Assembly: GCA_902167985.1 (NCBI GenBank)
Contig: CABHNZ010000009.1
Location: forward strand, 62,001 to 126,000
From: Shinella sp. UYSO24
GTDB taxonomy: Bacteria > Pseudomonadota > Alphaproteobacteria > Rhizobiales > Rhizobiaceae
Direction of reading: 5' to 3'
Length of the DNA stretch: 64,000 nt
Of the stretch, positions 50,459 to 60,864 are shown in pieces; within the stretch, counting starts at the first letter, position 1, and each line of letters starts with the position of its first letter. The notes beneath the pieces were generated by a model, which was not told the DNA's origin, made no database searches, and saw only the letters and a program-made list of their open reading frames with translations. The position numbers were made by a program, and so were the translations under genes.

Positions 50459-50492
50459 CAAGGGGTCCGGCTTGCGCCGGGCCCTTTTCTTT
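50459..50492 (+). terminator. rho-independent terminator of amtB
   Basis: GGGTCCGGC TTGC GCCGGGCCC hairpin followed by TTTTCTTTT, about 50 bases after the amtB stop. Confidence 0.88.
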
Positions 50493-50554
50493 TGGCGCCT
50501 TTGCCGTGAGGATCCACAGTTTCATCGCGACCCTGAATGGCAGGCGCCTTGTGG

Positions 50555-50569
50555 TTAAAGGCCCGTTAA
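50555..50569 (+). promoter_or_regulatory. CtrA-like box upstream of ftsK
   Basis: TTAA-AGGCCCG-TTAA, followed by CC, is an exact TTAA-N7-TTAA box. It lies 98 bases before the ftsK ATG. CtrA controls several division genes in related bacteria, so the site is plausible. Confidence 0.6.
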
Positions 50570-50667
50570 CCATCCACGCGCTAACTTCTGCGGGAATTGC
50601 GTGGAACGGCCTGCCGTGCCGATTCGCAGACGAGGTTGCATTTCCTTAAAGACAACGGACAGACACG

Positions 50668-53376
50668 ATGGGCAGAAGCAGTTCGGCGGCAATGGCAAAC
50701 CAGTCCACCCGCTTGGCCGTCGGAGCCTTTCTGTGGCGGCAGTTGATGGCGTTGGCAGGTCTCGGCGTCTTCATTGCGCTCGCACTTGCTGTCGCGGCCC
50801 TGGCGACATGGAATGTCGCCGACCCCAGCTTTTCCTATGCAACGAGCAATGCGCCGACCAATCTTCTCGGCTTCAGCGGTGCGGCCTTCGCCGATGTGAT
50901 GATGCAGTTTCTCGGGCTTGCGAGCGTGTTTGCGCTTCTGCCGGTTCTCGCACTGTCGCTCGGGCTGATTTCCGGTCGCAAGTTCGATCGCATCCCCGCA
51001 AGGATCGCCGCCTGGGCCGGCGGCACCGTGCTTGCCACGGCAACGCTCGGCTGCTTCCCGGCACCCCATACATGGCCGATCCCGAACGGCATCGGTGGCG
51101 TGATCGGCGACATGATCCTGCGCTTTCCGGGCCTCTTCGTCGGCGCTATCCGACCGGCATGATCGCGATCGTGCTCGGCTGCATCTTCACGATCCCCTGT
51201 GCATGGCTGCTGCTGTTTGCCTCGGGCCTTGTCGGCAAGGCTCCCGAAGAAGAGATGTTCGAGGATGAGGACGACCATCGCCCGATTTCCTCGCGTCGTG
51301 CGCGCTCCGTTCAGGAGGATGACGAGGACGAGGATGAGGGCGGCCTGTTCGGCGGCTTCCTCGCTTTCGGCGCTCTTGCGCATTACTGGTACATCACGCA
51401 GGCGCGTCTGCGCCGTCTGATGGGCGTGAAGCCGCGCGCCCGCGCCAGCTTCGACCAGCCCTATGATTTCAACGAGGACGAGTTCGGCACGCTGAACGAG
51501 CCTGTACGCGCGAAGACGCAGACGGCCTCTGCCGGCCGCCGCATGGAGCCGTCGCTGGATGGTTCCGGCGAACAGGCCTTGCCGCGCCGCCGCGTTCTTT
51601 CGGCTCCGCCGATCTCCGCATCGGACGACTACGACGACGATCCGCCTTTCGATATGGATGAGGCGCCGCGCCGGCCGGCCGGCATTCTCGCCGATGAAAA
51701 CGAGGACGATATCGACGACATCCGCCCCGGTTTCGTTGCTTCCCGCGGCCCGGCGGCCCGGGTTCCGGCATCGTCGCGCGTCGTGCCTGCCGCCGCTCCG
51801 CCGAAGCCGAGTGCCCGGGTGACGCGTGAGGCGCAGTCATCGTTCATTTCGTCCGACGGTTTCCAGCTGCCTTCGGTTCATCTTCTGGCAGAGCCGCGCG
51901 CGGTGCAGCGCGATGCGACGCTTTCTGCCGATGCGCTGGAACAGAATGCCCGCATGCTGGAGGGCGTGCTGGAAGATTTCGGCGTCAAGGGCGACATCAT
52001 CCATGTGCGCCCCGGTCCGGTCGTGACGCTCTACGAACTGGAACCGGCTCCCGGCATCAAGTCGTCGCGCGTCATCGGCCTTGCCGACGATATCGCCCGC
52101 TCGATGAGCGCGATTGCGGCCCGCGTCGCCGTCGTTCCCGGCCGCAATGCGATCGGCATCGAATTGCCGAACCGCACCCGCGAGACCGTCTATCTGCGCG
52201 AGATGATCGGCTCCAAGGATTTCGAGGGCAGCAAGGCGAAGCTCGCCATGGCGCTCGGCAAGACGATCGGTGGCGAACCTGTCGTTGCCGATCTCGCCAA
52301 GATGCCGCATCTGCTGGTCGCCGGTACGACCGGTTCGGGTAAATCGGTCGCCATCAACACGATGATCCTGTCGCTTCTCTACCGCTATACGCCGGAGAAG
52401 TGCCGCCTGATCATGATCGATCCGAAGATGCTCGAACTCTCCGTCTATGACGGCATTCCGCATCTGCTTTCGCCGGTCGTTACCGATCCGAAGAAGGCCG
52501 TGGTTGCGCTCAAGTGGACCGTCCGCGAGATGGAAGAGCGCTACAAGAAGATGTCGAAGATCGGCGTGCGCAATATCGACGGCTTCAACAGCCGCGTCGA
52601 GCAGGCGCTGGAGCGCGGCGAGGTTCTGACGCGCACCGTGCAGACCGGTTTCGACCGGCAGACGGGCCAGGCCGTCTACGAGACGGAAGAATTCGATCTG
52701 CAGCCGATCCCCTATATCGTCGTGATCATCGACGAGATGGCCGATCTGATGATGGTTGCCGGCAAGGATATCGAAGGCGCTGTGCAGCGTCTGGCGCAGA
52801 TGGCGCGTGCGGCGGGTATCCATGTCATCATGGCAACGCAGCGCCCGTCGGTCGACGTCATTACCGGCACGATCAAGGCCAACTTCCCGACGCGTATCTC
52901 CTTCCAGGTGACGTCTAAGATCGACAGCCGCACGATCCTTGGCGAGCAGGGTGCCGAACAGCTGCTCGGCATGGGCGACATGCTCTACATGGCCGGCGGC
53001 GGGCGCATCCAGCGTGTCCACGGCCCGTTCGTTTCGGATACGGAAGTCGAGGAAATCGTCGCCTACTTGAAACCCAGGCGCGCCCCAATATCTCGAGGCG
53101 ATCACGGCCGATGATGACGAGGATGGCGATGGTGACGGCCCGGCCGGTACCGCCAACCTGTCGGATTCGGAGGATCCCTACGATCAGGCAGTGGCGATCG
53201 TGCTGCGCGACGGCAAGGCCTCGACGTCCTACATCCAGCGCCGTCTCGGTATCGGTTACAACAGGGCGGCATCCCTCATCGAGCGGATGGAAAATGAAGG
53301 GCTGATCGGCCCGGCCAATCATGCGGGCAAGCGCGAGATCCTCGTGCCGACCGAAGCGGATGTGCTGGAGCGATAG
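50668..53376 (+). CDS. ftsK: DNA translocase FtsK (three frameshifts)
   Basis: Essential division-linked DNA pump; 903 residues after repair. Four N-terminal membrane segments (residues about 25-190) are followed by an acidic/Pro linker, the RecA-like motor (Walker [10 protein letters not shown]; Walker [14 protein letters not shown]) and the C-terminal gamma winged helix ([28 protein letters not shown]). Breaks: about 51147 (GGCGCTATCC for GGC GCC TAT CC), 53072 and 53078 (AAACCCAGGCG for AAA ACC CAG GGC G). The last two join [19 protein letters not shown] to the gamma domain. The gene is essential, so these breaks are surely not biological. Confidence 0.94.
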
Positions 53377-53446
53377 GGATCCGACAGGCAAGCGGTCATC
53401 AAGCCGCCGCCTTTGGATAGCAGGAAGCTTCGGCAAGGAGATGATA

Positions 53447-54118
53447 ATGAAAAACGAAAAGACTGTTCTTTCCGCTGCCATGAGCCGCCGCCAGTTCGGT
53501 TTCGGCATTGCTGCGAGCCTCGCCGCCACCGCTGTGGCCGCGCCGGGCATCAGCTTTGCCCAGGGCGCGCCGGCCGCTGCCGGTCAGGGCTCTTCCGCTG
53601 CAGCCCAGAAGATTGCCGACCATTTCTCCTCGGTCAAAACGATGATGGGCGAGTTTGTTCAGTTCGGCCCGCGCGGTGAACAGACGGGCGGCAAGTTCTA
53701 TATCGAGCGACCGGGCAAGCTGCGCTTCAATTTCGAAGATCCGTCGCCGATCCGCGTCATTGCGGATGGCGACAATGTTGCTATCGGCAATCTCAAGCTT
53801 GCCACCTGGGATCTCTATCCGCTGTCGAAGACGCCGCTCAGCCTGCTTCTGTCGGATCACATCGATCTCGGCAATCAGACGGTGCGAAGCGTGAAGGTCG
53901 AGCCAGACCTGACCACGATCGTGCTCGGCAACAAGAGTGTTTTCGGCGATTCGACGATCACGATGATGTTCGACAGCAAGACGTCCGACCTGCGCCAGTG
54001 GACGATTACCGACGCCCAGAACAAGGATACGTCGGTGATGATCTACAACGTGCAGAACGGCGTCAATTTCGACAAGCGCGTCTTCACCATCCCCTACGAC
54101 ACGATCCGCAAGCCCTGA
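53447..54118 (+). CDS. lolA: outer-membrane lipoprotein carrier LolA-like protein
   Basis: 223 residues. A signal peptide with a twin-Arg-like start (MSRRQFGFGIAASLAATAVAA) is followed by a LolA-like beta domain (ERPGKLRFNFEDPSPIRVIADGDNVAI, VFGDSTITMMFDS). Start 53447 with AAGGAG six bases upstream; 53441 is a second option. LolA ferries lipoproteins through the periplasm. Intact. It follows ftsK by 70 bases, a common alphaproteobacterial order. Confidence 0.88.
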   Translation: MKNEKTVLSAAMSRRQFGFGIAASLAATAVAAPGISFAQGAPAAAGQGSSAAAQKIADHFSSVKTMMGEFVQFGPRGEQTGGKFYIERPGKLRFNFEDPSPIRVIADGDNVAIGNLKLATWDLYPLSKTPLSLLLSDHIDLGNQTVRSVKVEPDLTTIVLGNKSVFGDSTITMMFDSKTSDLRQWTITDAQNKDTSVMIYNVQNGVNFDKRVFTIPYDTIRKP

Positions 54119-54143
54119 TCATCGTCTCAGGTCGCAATTATCG

Positions 54144-54163
54144 GGGCCGCGCTTGCGCGGCTC
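54144..54163 (+). terminator. weak hairpin after the lolA-like gene
   Basis: GCCGCG CTTG CGCGGC stem followed by TCTTCT. The stem is good but the T run is poor. Confidence 0.45.
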
Positions 54164-54287
54164 TTCTGCGTTTGCGTGAAGCGCCAAGTCGCGTCAGATC
54201 CCTTTTGCCGCGCAGGTCCGGCCGCAAAAGCGGTTGCGATTTTGTCGGAATTGCTCTAAAGCTCGGGGTCATTATCGAGGTCCCGTC

Positions 54288-55091
54288 ATGACATTTTCCA
54301 TCGCCACCTGGAACATCAATTCCGTCCGTCTGCGCATGCCGATCGTGGAGCAATTCCTCGTTCGCCACCGGCCGGATGTCCTGTGCCTGCAGGAGATCAA
54401 GTGCCAGGAGCCGGAATTTCCTTTTCAGCCGCTGAGAGATCTCGGTTACGAGCATATCATCGTGCATGGTCAGAAGGGCTATCACGGCGTTGCGATCGCC
54501 TCGAAGCTACCGCTCACCGAGGATCACCGGACGAATTACTGCAATGTCGGCGATGCGCGGCATATTTCGGCCATTGTCGAACGCGGCTCGCGGCGTATCC
54601 GCCTGCATAATTTCTACGTGCCGGCCGGCGGCGATGAGCCTGACCGGACGATCAACCCGAAATTCGGCCACAAGCTCGATTTCCTCGAGGAGATGAAGGC
54701 GCTGAAGGCGGATGCCGTGCCGGGCACGTCCTCGATCCTCGTCGGTGATCTCAATATCGCTCCGCTCGAGCATGATGTCTGGTCGCACAAGCAGCTGCTG
54801 AAGATCGTCAGCCATACGCCAATCGAGACGGATGGTATGAAAGAGGTCATTGCCAAGGGTGGCTGGCTGGATCTGATGCGCCAGTACACGCCGGAACCTG
54901 AAAAGATCTATACGTGGTGGAGCTACCGCGCCAAGGACTGGGCAGCTGCCGACAAGGGGCGTCGCCTCGATCATATCTGGTCTTCGCCGGATCTCGGGCC
55001 GTTTCTTGAGACGATCGAGGTGCTGAAGGAAGCCCGCGGCTGGAACCAGCCCTCCGACCATGTGCCGGTGACGGCTACCTTCAAATTCTGA
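54288..55091 (+). CDS. xthA: exodeoxyribonuclease III
   Basis: AP endonuclease/3' exonuclease of base excision repair. 267 residues, intact. Motifs: IATWNINSVRLR, VLCLQEIKCQE (catalytic Glu), ILVGDLNIAPLEHDVW, and the C-terminal RLDHIWSSPDL and QPSDHVPVTATF (catalytic His). ATG 54288 is placed by the N-terminal beta strand. Confidence 0.96.
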   Translation: MTFSIATWNINSVRLRMPIVEQFLVRHRPDVLCLQEIKCQEPEFPFQPLRDLGYEHIIVHGQKGYHGVAIASKLPLTEDHRTNYCNVGDARHISAIVERGSRRIRLHNFYVPAGGDEPDRTINPKFGHKLDFLEEMKALKADAVPGTSSILVGDLNIAPLEHDVWSHKQLLKIVSHTPIETDGMKEVIAKGGWLDLMRQYTPEPEKIYTWWSYRAKDWAAADKGRRLDHIWSSPDLGPFLETIEVLKEARGWNQPSDHVPVTATFKF

Positions 55092-55121
55092 CAAGCGCTG
55101 CTTGCTGCAATCAAGCCTATG

Positions 55122-55145
55122 CCGAAAGCCGATCTCGGCTTTCGG
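55122..55145. terminator. hairpin between convergent xthA and heme-oxygenase-like gene
   Basis: CCGAAAGCCG ATCT CGGCTTTCGG, a 10-bp perfect stem between two convergent genes. No T run, so it may act as a bidirectional transcript end or 3' stabiliser. Confidence 0.55.
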
Positions 55146-55160
55146 TGAACCGGCAGGCCG

Positions 55161-55748
55161 TCAGCCGAAAATCTCTTCGACGAGACCATGGACGCGGCGG
55201 AAGGCAGCCTTTGCGCCTTCGGCTGCTTCAAGCTCTTCCGTTTGCGTCAGCGGCAGATCGTTATAGGCGGAAACGAAATTGCGCCAGTGAAGGCCACGGC
55301 CTTCCGGGTGGCCGGCGAGGTGGCGGGCGCCGAAATCGTCCGAGAGGCCGAGCTTGGCTGCTTCCTTGCGCAGAAAGGCGGCACCCAGATTGGAGCCTTC
55401 CGCAACATAGACCCAGCCGAGTGCTGCGGCCGGGGTGAGGGGGCCGGTGGTCGCCGTCAGCGTGTCCGGCGCACCGCCGAGATCGGTCATATCCTGGCGC
55501 AGGGCTTCCAGACGGCAGCGTTCGTGCAGTCCCGGAAGAATGGCGTTGAGCTGCTCGGACGCATAGAGCGGCGCGACATCGGCGTGGAAATGATGCTGGA
55601 CATCAAGGAAGAGCGCATAGCGCTCGCGGCTGGCGAAGGGCTCCGCGCGCATGATGCGCTTGTCGAGCGTGTCATGGGTGCCGGTCGTCAGCGCCTTCAG
55701 ACGCTGGATGCGGGTAGCCTCGGCCGGGCGTTCCAACTCGATCTGCAT
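55161..55748 (-). CDS. biliverdin-producing heme oxygenase-like protein
   Basis: 195 residues of the heme-oxygenase fold: N-terminal RLKALTTGTHDTLDKRIM contains the likely proximal His (GTHD), then LGWVYVAEGSNLGAAFLRKEA, the distal-helix Gly pattern. Probably cleaves heme to biliverdin for iron release or for a bacteriophytochrome. No phytochrome or haem-uptake gene is nearby and I see no clear Irr or RirA box. Intact. It is convergent with xthA. Confidence 0.75.
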   Translation of the reverse strand: MQIELERPAEATRIQRLKALTTGTHDTLDKRIMRAEPFASRERYALFLDVQHHFHADVAPLYASEQLNAILPGLHERCRLEALRQDMTDLGGAPDTLTATTGPLTPAAALGWVYVAEGSNLGAAFLRKEAAKLGLSDDFGARHLAGHPEGRGLHWRNFVSAYNDLPLTQTEELEAAEGAKAAFRRVHGLVEEIFG

Positions 55749-56157
55749 TACTTTCCTCTGAAGCTCATGTTTTCTCCATCAAGCAAATGCGGTGGGGTGC
55801 GTCAAGAACATATGTCGCGGTGCCGGCCGTGGCGAGATGGGCTTGAATATTCACCATAGGCAGATAGAGCGCCCGGACAAGGCAAGAGAGAGGGATCGGA
55901 AGCCCGCTCCTGCCTTGACTTTCCCTGCAATTTCCTGTTTAAGCCCGGCAATCTGCTGACAAGTCGAGCACTTGGAGCCACCGACCGGGACCCTTTGAGG
56001 TATAAATCGATCCCGGAGGTCAACATCCGACAGCGCGTTGCGCCCTCGGGTGCTTTTTGGCTTTGCGTCCATTTGGGCGTCTTGTTTTTGTCGCGGAAAG
56101 ACCCGACGTTCGGGGTGCCGTCAACAGGCAGTCCGAAACGACGTAAAGGAAGAAACG
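55749..56157. other. region upstream of ffh
   Basis: 409 bases with no gene I can support. A 73-codon antisense frame (55851-56072, minus) with a C-x2-C pair has no recognisable family or good start. The ffh promoter must lie here. Confidence 0.5.
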
Positions 56158-57744
56158 ATGTTCGAAAACCTCCAGGACCGCCTTGGCTCCATATTGAATG
56201 GACTGACCGGCCGTGGCGCATTGAGCGAGGCGGATGTCTCTGCTGCTCTGCGCGAGGTTCGTCGTGCGCTTCTGGAAGCGGACGTGGCGCTGGAAGTCGT
56301 CCGTTCCTTCACCGACCGGGTGCGTGAAAAGGCCGTCGGCGCCGAAGTTCTGAAGTCGATCAAGCCGGGCCAGATGGTCGTCAAGATCGTCCATGACGAG
56401 CTGATCGAGATGCTGGGCGCCGAAGGCGTCTCCATCGATCTGCGCGCTGCCGCGCCCGTCGTCATCATGATGGTCGGTCTGCAGGGTTCGGGTAAGACGA
56501 CCACGACCGGCAAGATCGCCAAGCGGCTCACCGACCGCGAAAAGAAGAAGGTGCTGATGGCGTCGCTCGATACGCGACGCCCGGCAGCCCAGGAACAGTT
56601 GCGCCAGCTCGGCGTACAGACCGGCGTCGATACGCTGCCGATCATCGCCGGCCAGTCGCCGACCGATATTGCCGCGCGCGCCGTGCAGGCCGCCAAGCTC
56701 GGCGGCCATGATATCGTCATTCTCGATACCGCCGGCCGTACGCATATCGACGAGCCGCTGATGCAGGAGATGGCGGAAATCAAGCGGAGATCCAATCCGC
56801 ATGAAATCCTGCTCGTCGCCGATAGCCTCACCGGTCAGGACGCCGTCAATCTGGCGCGCAATTTCGATGAGCGCGTCGGCATTACCGGCCTCGTGCTCAC
56901 CCGCATGGACGGCGACGGCCGTGGTGGCGCAGCCCTTTCGATGCGCGCCGTCACCGGCAAGCCGATCAAGCTGATCGGTACGGGCGAGAAGATGACGGAG
57001 ATGGAAGAGTTCCATCCCCGCCGTATAGCAGACCGCATTCTCGGCATGGGCGACATCGTTTCGCTGGTCGAGAAGGCGGCGGAAAATATCGACGCCGAAA
57101 AGGCCGCCGCCATGGCTGCCAAGATGGCGAAGGGCAAGTTCGACCTCAACGACCTCGCCGACCAGCTGCGCCAGATGAAGCAGATGGGTGGCATGGGCGG
57201 CATTATGGGTTTGATGCCGGGCATGGCCGGCATGAAGGACAAGCTTGCTGCCTCGGGCATGAACGACAAGATGTTCGATCGTCAGATTGCCATCATCCAG
57301 TCGATGACCAAGGCCGAACGTACCAACCCGGACATGCTGAAGCATTCGCGCAAGAAGCGCATTGCCGCCGGCTCCGGCACGGATGCCGCCGAGATCAACA
57401 AGCTCCTCAAGATGCACCGCCAGATGGCGGACATGATGAAAATGATGGGCGGCAAGGGCAAGGGCGGCATGATGAAGCAGCTCATGGGCGGCCTTGCCGG
57501 CAAGATGGGCCTTGGTGGCATGGGCGGAATGGGCGGCATGCCCGATCTTTCCAAGCTCGACCCCAAGCAGCTCGAAGCCCTGCAGAAGCAGGCCGAAGCG
57601 GCCGGCATCAAGCCGGGTTCGATGCCGGGCATGCCGGGTGGCTTGGGCGGACTTGGTGGCGGCGGTCTGCCGGGTCTTGGCGCTGGAAAGCTGCCGGGCC
57701 TTGGTGGTTTCCCCGGTCTTCCGGGCATGCCGAAGAAGAAGTGA
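56158..57744 (+). CDS. ffh: signal recognition particle protein
   Basis: GTPase that delivers nascent membrane proteins. 528 residues, intact. N-domain; G-domain with GLQGSGKTTTTGKIAKRL, DTAGRTHID and LTRMDGDGRGG; Met-rich M domain binding 4.5S RNA; and an unusual Gly/Leu/Pro/Met-rich tail (LGGLGGGGLPGLGAGK...LPGMPKKK) typical of alphaproteobacteria. ATG 56158 behind AAAGGA. It starts a run of translation-related genes. Confidence 0.97.
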   Translation: MFENLQDRLGSILNGLTGRGALSEADVSAALREVRRALLEADVALEVVRSFTDRVREKAVGAEVLKSIKPGQMVVKIVHDELIEMLGAEGVSIDLRAAAPVVIMMVGLQGSGKTTTTGKIAKRLTDREKKKVLMASLDTRRPAAQEQLRQLGVQTGVDTLPIIAGQSPTDIAARAVQAAKLGGHDIVILDTAGRTHIDEPLMQEMAEIKRRSNPHEILLVADSLTGQDAVNLARNFDERVGITGLVLTRMDGDGRGGAALSMRAVTGKPIKLIGTGEKMTEMEEFHPRRIADRILGMGDIVSLVEKAAENIDAEKAAAMAAKMAKGKFDLNDLADQLRQMKQMGGMGGIMGLMPGMAGMKDKLAASGMNDKMFDRQIAIIQSMTKAERTNPDMLKHSRKKRIAAGSGTDAAEINKLLKMHRQMADMMKMMGGKGKGGMMKQLMGGLAGKMGLGGMGGMGGMPDLSKLDPKQLEALQKQAEAAGIKPGSMPGMPGGLGGLGGGGLPGLGAGKLPGLGGFPGLPGMPKKK

Positions 57745-57759
57745 CAAGGGAGAGTGCAA

Positions 57760-58076
57760 GTGGTTGATCCCGAAGTGAAGGCCAAGCTTCTGAGCTACCG
57801 CCAGTCGATCGACAATATCGATGCGGCTCTGGTGCATATGCTGGCCGAGCGCTTTCGCTGCACCAAGGACGTGGGCCTTCTGAAAGCCCAGTACGATTTA
57901 CCGCCGGCGGACCCGGCGCGTGAAGAATATCAGATCGAACGTCTCCGCCGTCTGGCGAATGAGCTCATCTGGATCCGGATTTCGCCGAGAAGTTCCTGAA
58001 CTTCGTCATCAAGGAAGTCATCCGGCATCATGAAGACATCGCTGCCGAACATGGCGGTGCTGCCGAGACTGCCTGA
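57760..58076 (+). CDS. chorismate mutase, AroQ type (one frameshift)
   Basis: 105 residues after repair. All-alpha AroQ chorismate mutase (chorismate to prephenate): LLSYRQSIDNIDAALVHMLAERFRCTKDVGLLKA, REEYQIERLRRLANEAHLDPDFAEKFLNFVI. The break near 57963 (GAGCTCATC for GAG GCT CAT C) removes a G. The start is GTG 57760 with AGGGAG seven bases upstream; GTG 57754 would leave the ribosome-binding site too close. It sits between ffh and rpsP, 15 bases after ffh. Confidence 0.9.
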
Positions 58077-58180
58077 ATACCAAGTTTGAATACCCAGCAT
58101 GAAACAGCCCGCCTGATGGCGGCCTCAAGAAAAACCCGGATTGCCTGATGGCACCGGAAAAGCCCTAAGGAGTAATAGAA

Positions 58181-58546
58181 ATGGCCCTCAAGATTCGTCT
58201 CGCCCGCGGTGGTTCCAAGAAGCGCCCTTACTACACGATCGTCGTTGCCGACGCCCGTTCGCCGCGTGACGGCCGCTTCCTCGAGAAGCTCGGTTCGTGG
58301 AACCCGATGCTCGCCAAGGACAACGAAAAGCGCGTTGAAATCAACGAAGAGCGCGTAAAGCACTGGCTCGCGAACGGCGCCCTGCCGACCGACCGCGTTC
58401 TGCGCTTCCTCGCTGACGCCAACATCTCGACCCGCGACGCCAAGAGCAACCCGGAAAAGGCAAAGCCGGGCAAGAAGGCTCAGGAGCGCGCTGCCGAGAA
58501 GGCTCAGAAGGCTGCCGACGCTGCAGCTGCTGCTGCCGAAGCTTAA
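58181..58546 (+). CDS. rpsP: 30S ribosomal protein S16
   Basis: 121 residues, intact. [42 protein letters not shown] is the S16 N-terminus; the C-terminus is Ala/Lys-rich. First gene of the conserved rpsP-rimM-trmD-rplS set, but it has its own terminator before rimM. Confidence 0.97.
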   Translation: MALKIRLARGGSKKRPYYTIVVADARSPRDGRFLEKLGSWNPMLAKDNEKRVEINEERVKHWLANGALPTDRVLRFLADANISTRDAKSNPEKAKPGKKAQERAAEKAQKAADAAAAAAEA

Positions 58547-58573
58547 TCAGCTTTAGAAGACTTCGGTCTTGCG

Positions 58574-58606
58574 AACGGGCGGTGCGGCGACGCACCGCCC
58601 GTTTTG
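58574..58606 (+). terminator. rho-independent terminator of rpsP
   Basis: AACGGGCGGTGCG GCGA CGCACCGCCCGTTTT, a long perfect stem with a T run, about 28 bases after rpsP. Confidence 0.9.
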
Positions 58607-58670
58607 CTGTTTGCATTTGTTCGCGTTCCGCTTAAATGAGGCCTGAAACAGCTGGAGATGGCGGAGCCGC

Positions 58671-59237
58671 ATGAGCAAACTCGAAAACCCTGTCCTGATG
58701 GCGACCGTCGGGGCCGCGCAAGGCCTCAGGGGCGAAGTGCGGGTAAAGACCTACACCGCCGATCCGCTGGCGCTCGGCGATTACGGCAATCTCTATAGCG
58801 CCGATGGGCGTCTCTTCGAGATCCTCGAACTGCGCGAGGCCAAGACTGTCGTCGTGGTGCGTTTCCGCGGCATCAACGACCGCAATGCGGCCGAGGCGCT
58901 GAACGGGCTCGAACTCTTCGTCGAGCGCGACAACCTGCCGGACGACGAGCTGGATGAGGACGAATTCTATTACGCCGATCTCGAAGGCCTTGAAGCGGTC
59001 GATGCCGATGGTAAGAGCTATGGCACGGTGAGCGCGGTCTTCGATTTCGGCGCCGGCGATCTTCTGGAACTCAAGGGTGCCGGCCGCCGGCCAGCGCTCA
59101 TTCCCTTCTCCGAGGCTGCCGTGCTCGAAATCGATCTCGAAGGCGGCCGGATCCTCATCGATCCGATGGCTGCCGGTCTCGTCGAGGATCCCGATGAAGA
59201 CGGCAAGGGGCCGAAATTCACGCCGAAGGGCAAGTGA
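58671..59237 (+). CDS. rimM: 16S rRNA processing protein
   Basis: 188 residues, intact. RimM/PRC-barrel fold: [25 protein letters not shown], then the PRC domain [24 protein letters not shown]. Helps 30S maturation near S19. trmD follows 4 bases after its stop, so they are cotranscribed. Confidence 0.95.
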   Translation: MSKLENPVLMATVGAAQGLRGEVRVKTYTADPLALGDYGNLYSADGRLFEILELREAKTVVVVRFRGINDRNAAEALNGLELFVERDNLPDDELDEDEFYYADLEGLEAVDADGKSYGTVSAVFDFGAGDLLELKGAGRRPALIPFSEAAVLEIDLEGGRILIDPMAAGLVEDPDEDGKGPKFTPKGK

Positions 59238-59241
59238 GCCT

Positions 59242-59949
59242 ATGACCTCCTCTTCCGCGACCGGTTCCAGCTTCAAGGCAACAGTCCTGACGCTCTATCC
59301 CGACATGTTTCCGGGCCATCTCGGCGCATCGCTTGCCGGCAAGGCGCTGGAGCGGGGCGCGTGGTCGGTCGAGGCGGTGCAGATCCGCGATTTCAGCGAG
59401 GACAAGCATCGTACCGTGGACGACACGCCGGCCGGCGGTGGCGCCGGCATGGTGCTGAAGCCTGATGTTTTGGCACGCGCCATCGATAGTCTTGGTGAGG
59501 ATGATCGTCCGCGGCTGTTGATGAGCCCGCGCGGCAAGCCGCTGACGCAGGAGAAGGTGCGCGAGCTAGCCTCGAAAGAGGGCGTCGTGATCGTCTGTGG
59601 CCGCTTTGAGGGCGTCGATCAGCGCGTCATCGATGCGCGGCAGCTGGAAGAGGTTTCGATCGGCGATTATGTTCTTTCCGGTGGCGAGCCGGCGGCGCTG
59701 ACGCTTCTCGATGCCGTCGTGCGTATCCTGCCCGGCGTCATGGGCAATGCGCTTTCCGGCACGCATGAGAGCTTCGAGAACGGCCTTCTCGAACATCCGC
59801 AATATACCCGGCCGCAGGTTTTCGAGGGCCGGGAGATCCCGGCGGTTCTGACCTCGGGCAATCATGCCGCGATCGAAAAGTGGCGGCTGGAGCAGGCGCT
59901 TCGGCTGACGGCAAAGCGGCGGCCGGATCTGTTGCCCAAGGACGACTGA
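59242..59949 (+). CDS. trmD: tRNA (guanine37-N1)-methyltransferase
   Basis: Methylates G37 next to the anticodon, using SAM. 235 residues, intact. SPOUT/knot family motifs: [59 protein letters not shown] (trefoil knot SAM site), [14 protein letters not shown]. Start ATG 59242. Confidence 0.97.
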   Translation: MTSSSATGSSFKATVLTLYPDMFPGHLGASLAGKALERGAWSVEAVQIRDFSEDKHRTVDDTPAGGGAGMVLKPDVLARAIDSLGEDDRPRLLMSPRGKPLTQEKVRELASKEGVVIVCGRFEGVDQRVIDARQLEEVSIGDYVLSGGEPAALTLLDAVVRILPGVMGNALSGTHESFENGLLEHPQYTRPQVFEGREIPAVLTSGNHAAIEKWRLEQALRLTAKRRPDLLPKDD

Positions 59950-60145
59950 TTGCGGTCTTGACCGTCCGCGGCGGCGATCGGAGCAGAAAAACCTCTGCCG
60001 CCCGGCACAAAAACGCGGCCTTCGGGATGACAAGCAAATGTCTTTCGTGTAATGGCGCACGCGGAAATGGGATATAAGTCCCGTCGACCAGCAACAAAGA
60101 ATGGCGTACCCGCCTGCCGAAAGGCAAATCCGGAGGCTTTGACCA

Positions 60146-60184
60146 ATGGATATCCGGCGCTCTGGCTGTTTCAGAAAAACCTGA
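60146..60184 (+). CDS. possible 12-residue leader peptide before rplS
   Basis: ATG-started frame MDIRRSGCFRKT with GGAGG nine bases upstream. Its TGA lies 10 bases before the rplS ATG and overlaps the TGAGG ribosome-binding site of rplS. It could couple or tune rplS translation; it may also be a chance frame. Confidence 0.3.
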   Translation: MDIRRSGCFRKT

Positions 60185-60194
60185 GGTTTGACCT

Positions 60195-60719
60195 ATGAAC
60201 ATCATCCAGCAGCTGGAAGCCGAACAGGCCGCCAAGATCGAAGCACAGCGTAAGCTTCCGGAATTCTCCCCGGGCGACACCGTGCGCGTCAACGTTCGCG
60301 TCAAGGAAGGCTCGCGTACCCGCGTGCAGGCTTACGAAGGCGTCTGCATCGCTCGTTCGGGCGGCGGCATCAACGAGAGCTTCACCGTTCGCAAGATCTC
60401 CTACGGCGAAGGCGTAGAGCGCGTATTCCCGGTCTACTCGCCGCTCGTTGAAGGCGTTGAAGTCGTTCGCCGCGGTAAGGTTCGTCGCGCGAAGCTCTAC
60501 TACCTGCGCGATCGTCGCGGCAAGTCGGCTCGTATCGTCGAGAACACCGGCACCCGCGCACGCAAGCTCAACGATGCAGAGCGCGCTGCGATTGCCGAAG
60601 AAAAGGCACGTATCGAAGCTGAAAAGATTGCAGCCGCTCAGGCTCTGGCCGCCGAAAAGGCAGCAGCAGAAGCCGCTGAAGCAGCAGCCGCAGCTTCCGA
60701 GGAAAAGGCCGGCGAATAA
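60195..60719 (+). CDS. rplS: 50S ribosomal protein L19
   Basis: 174 residues, intact. L19 core: [62 protein letters not shown] long Ala/Glu/Lys-rich C-terminal extension is typical of alphaproteobacteria. Ends the translation-gene run at a terminator. Confidence 0.97.
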   Translation: MNIIQQLEAEQAAKIEAQRKLPEFSPGDTVRVNVRVKEGSRTRVQAYEGVCIARSGGGINESFTVRKISYGEGVERVFPVYSPLVEGVEVVRRGKVRRAKLYYLRDRRGKSARIVENTGTRARKLNDAERAAIAEEKARIEAEKIAAAQALAAEKAAAEAAEAAAAASEEKAGE

Positions 60720-60738
60720 GCGTCCATCCTGTCTAACA

Positions 60739-60776
60739 AAAAAAGCCGTCCGGTTCGCCGGGCGGCTTTTTGTTTT
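60739..60776 (+). terminator. rho-independent terminator of rplS
   Basis: AAAAAAGCCGTCCGG TTCG CCGGGCGGCTTTTTGTTTT, about 20 bases after the stop. Confidence 0.93.
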
Positions 60777-60864
60777 GTGCCGATGGCAGGCGCATTTGTC
60801 GCATGAGGCTTTGCCTGCGGTAACACATGGAGAAAGCGCGGCGGACTTGGCGTTTGGTATCTCG

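Noticed and set aside
55851..56072. 73-residue antisense frame with a C-x2-C pair before ffh
   Set aside because: No ribosome-binding site, no family and poor codon pattern; probably chance.
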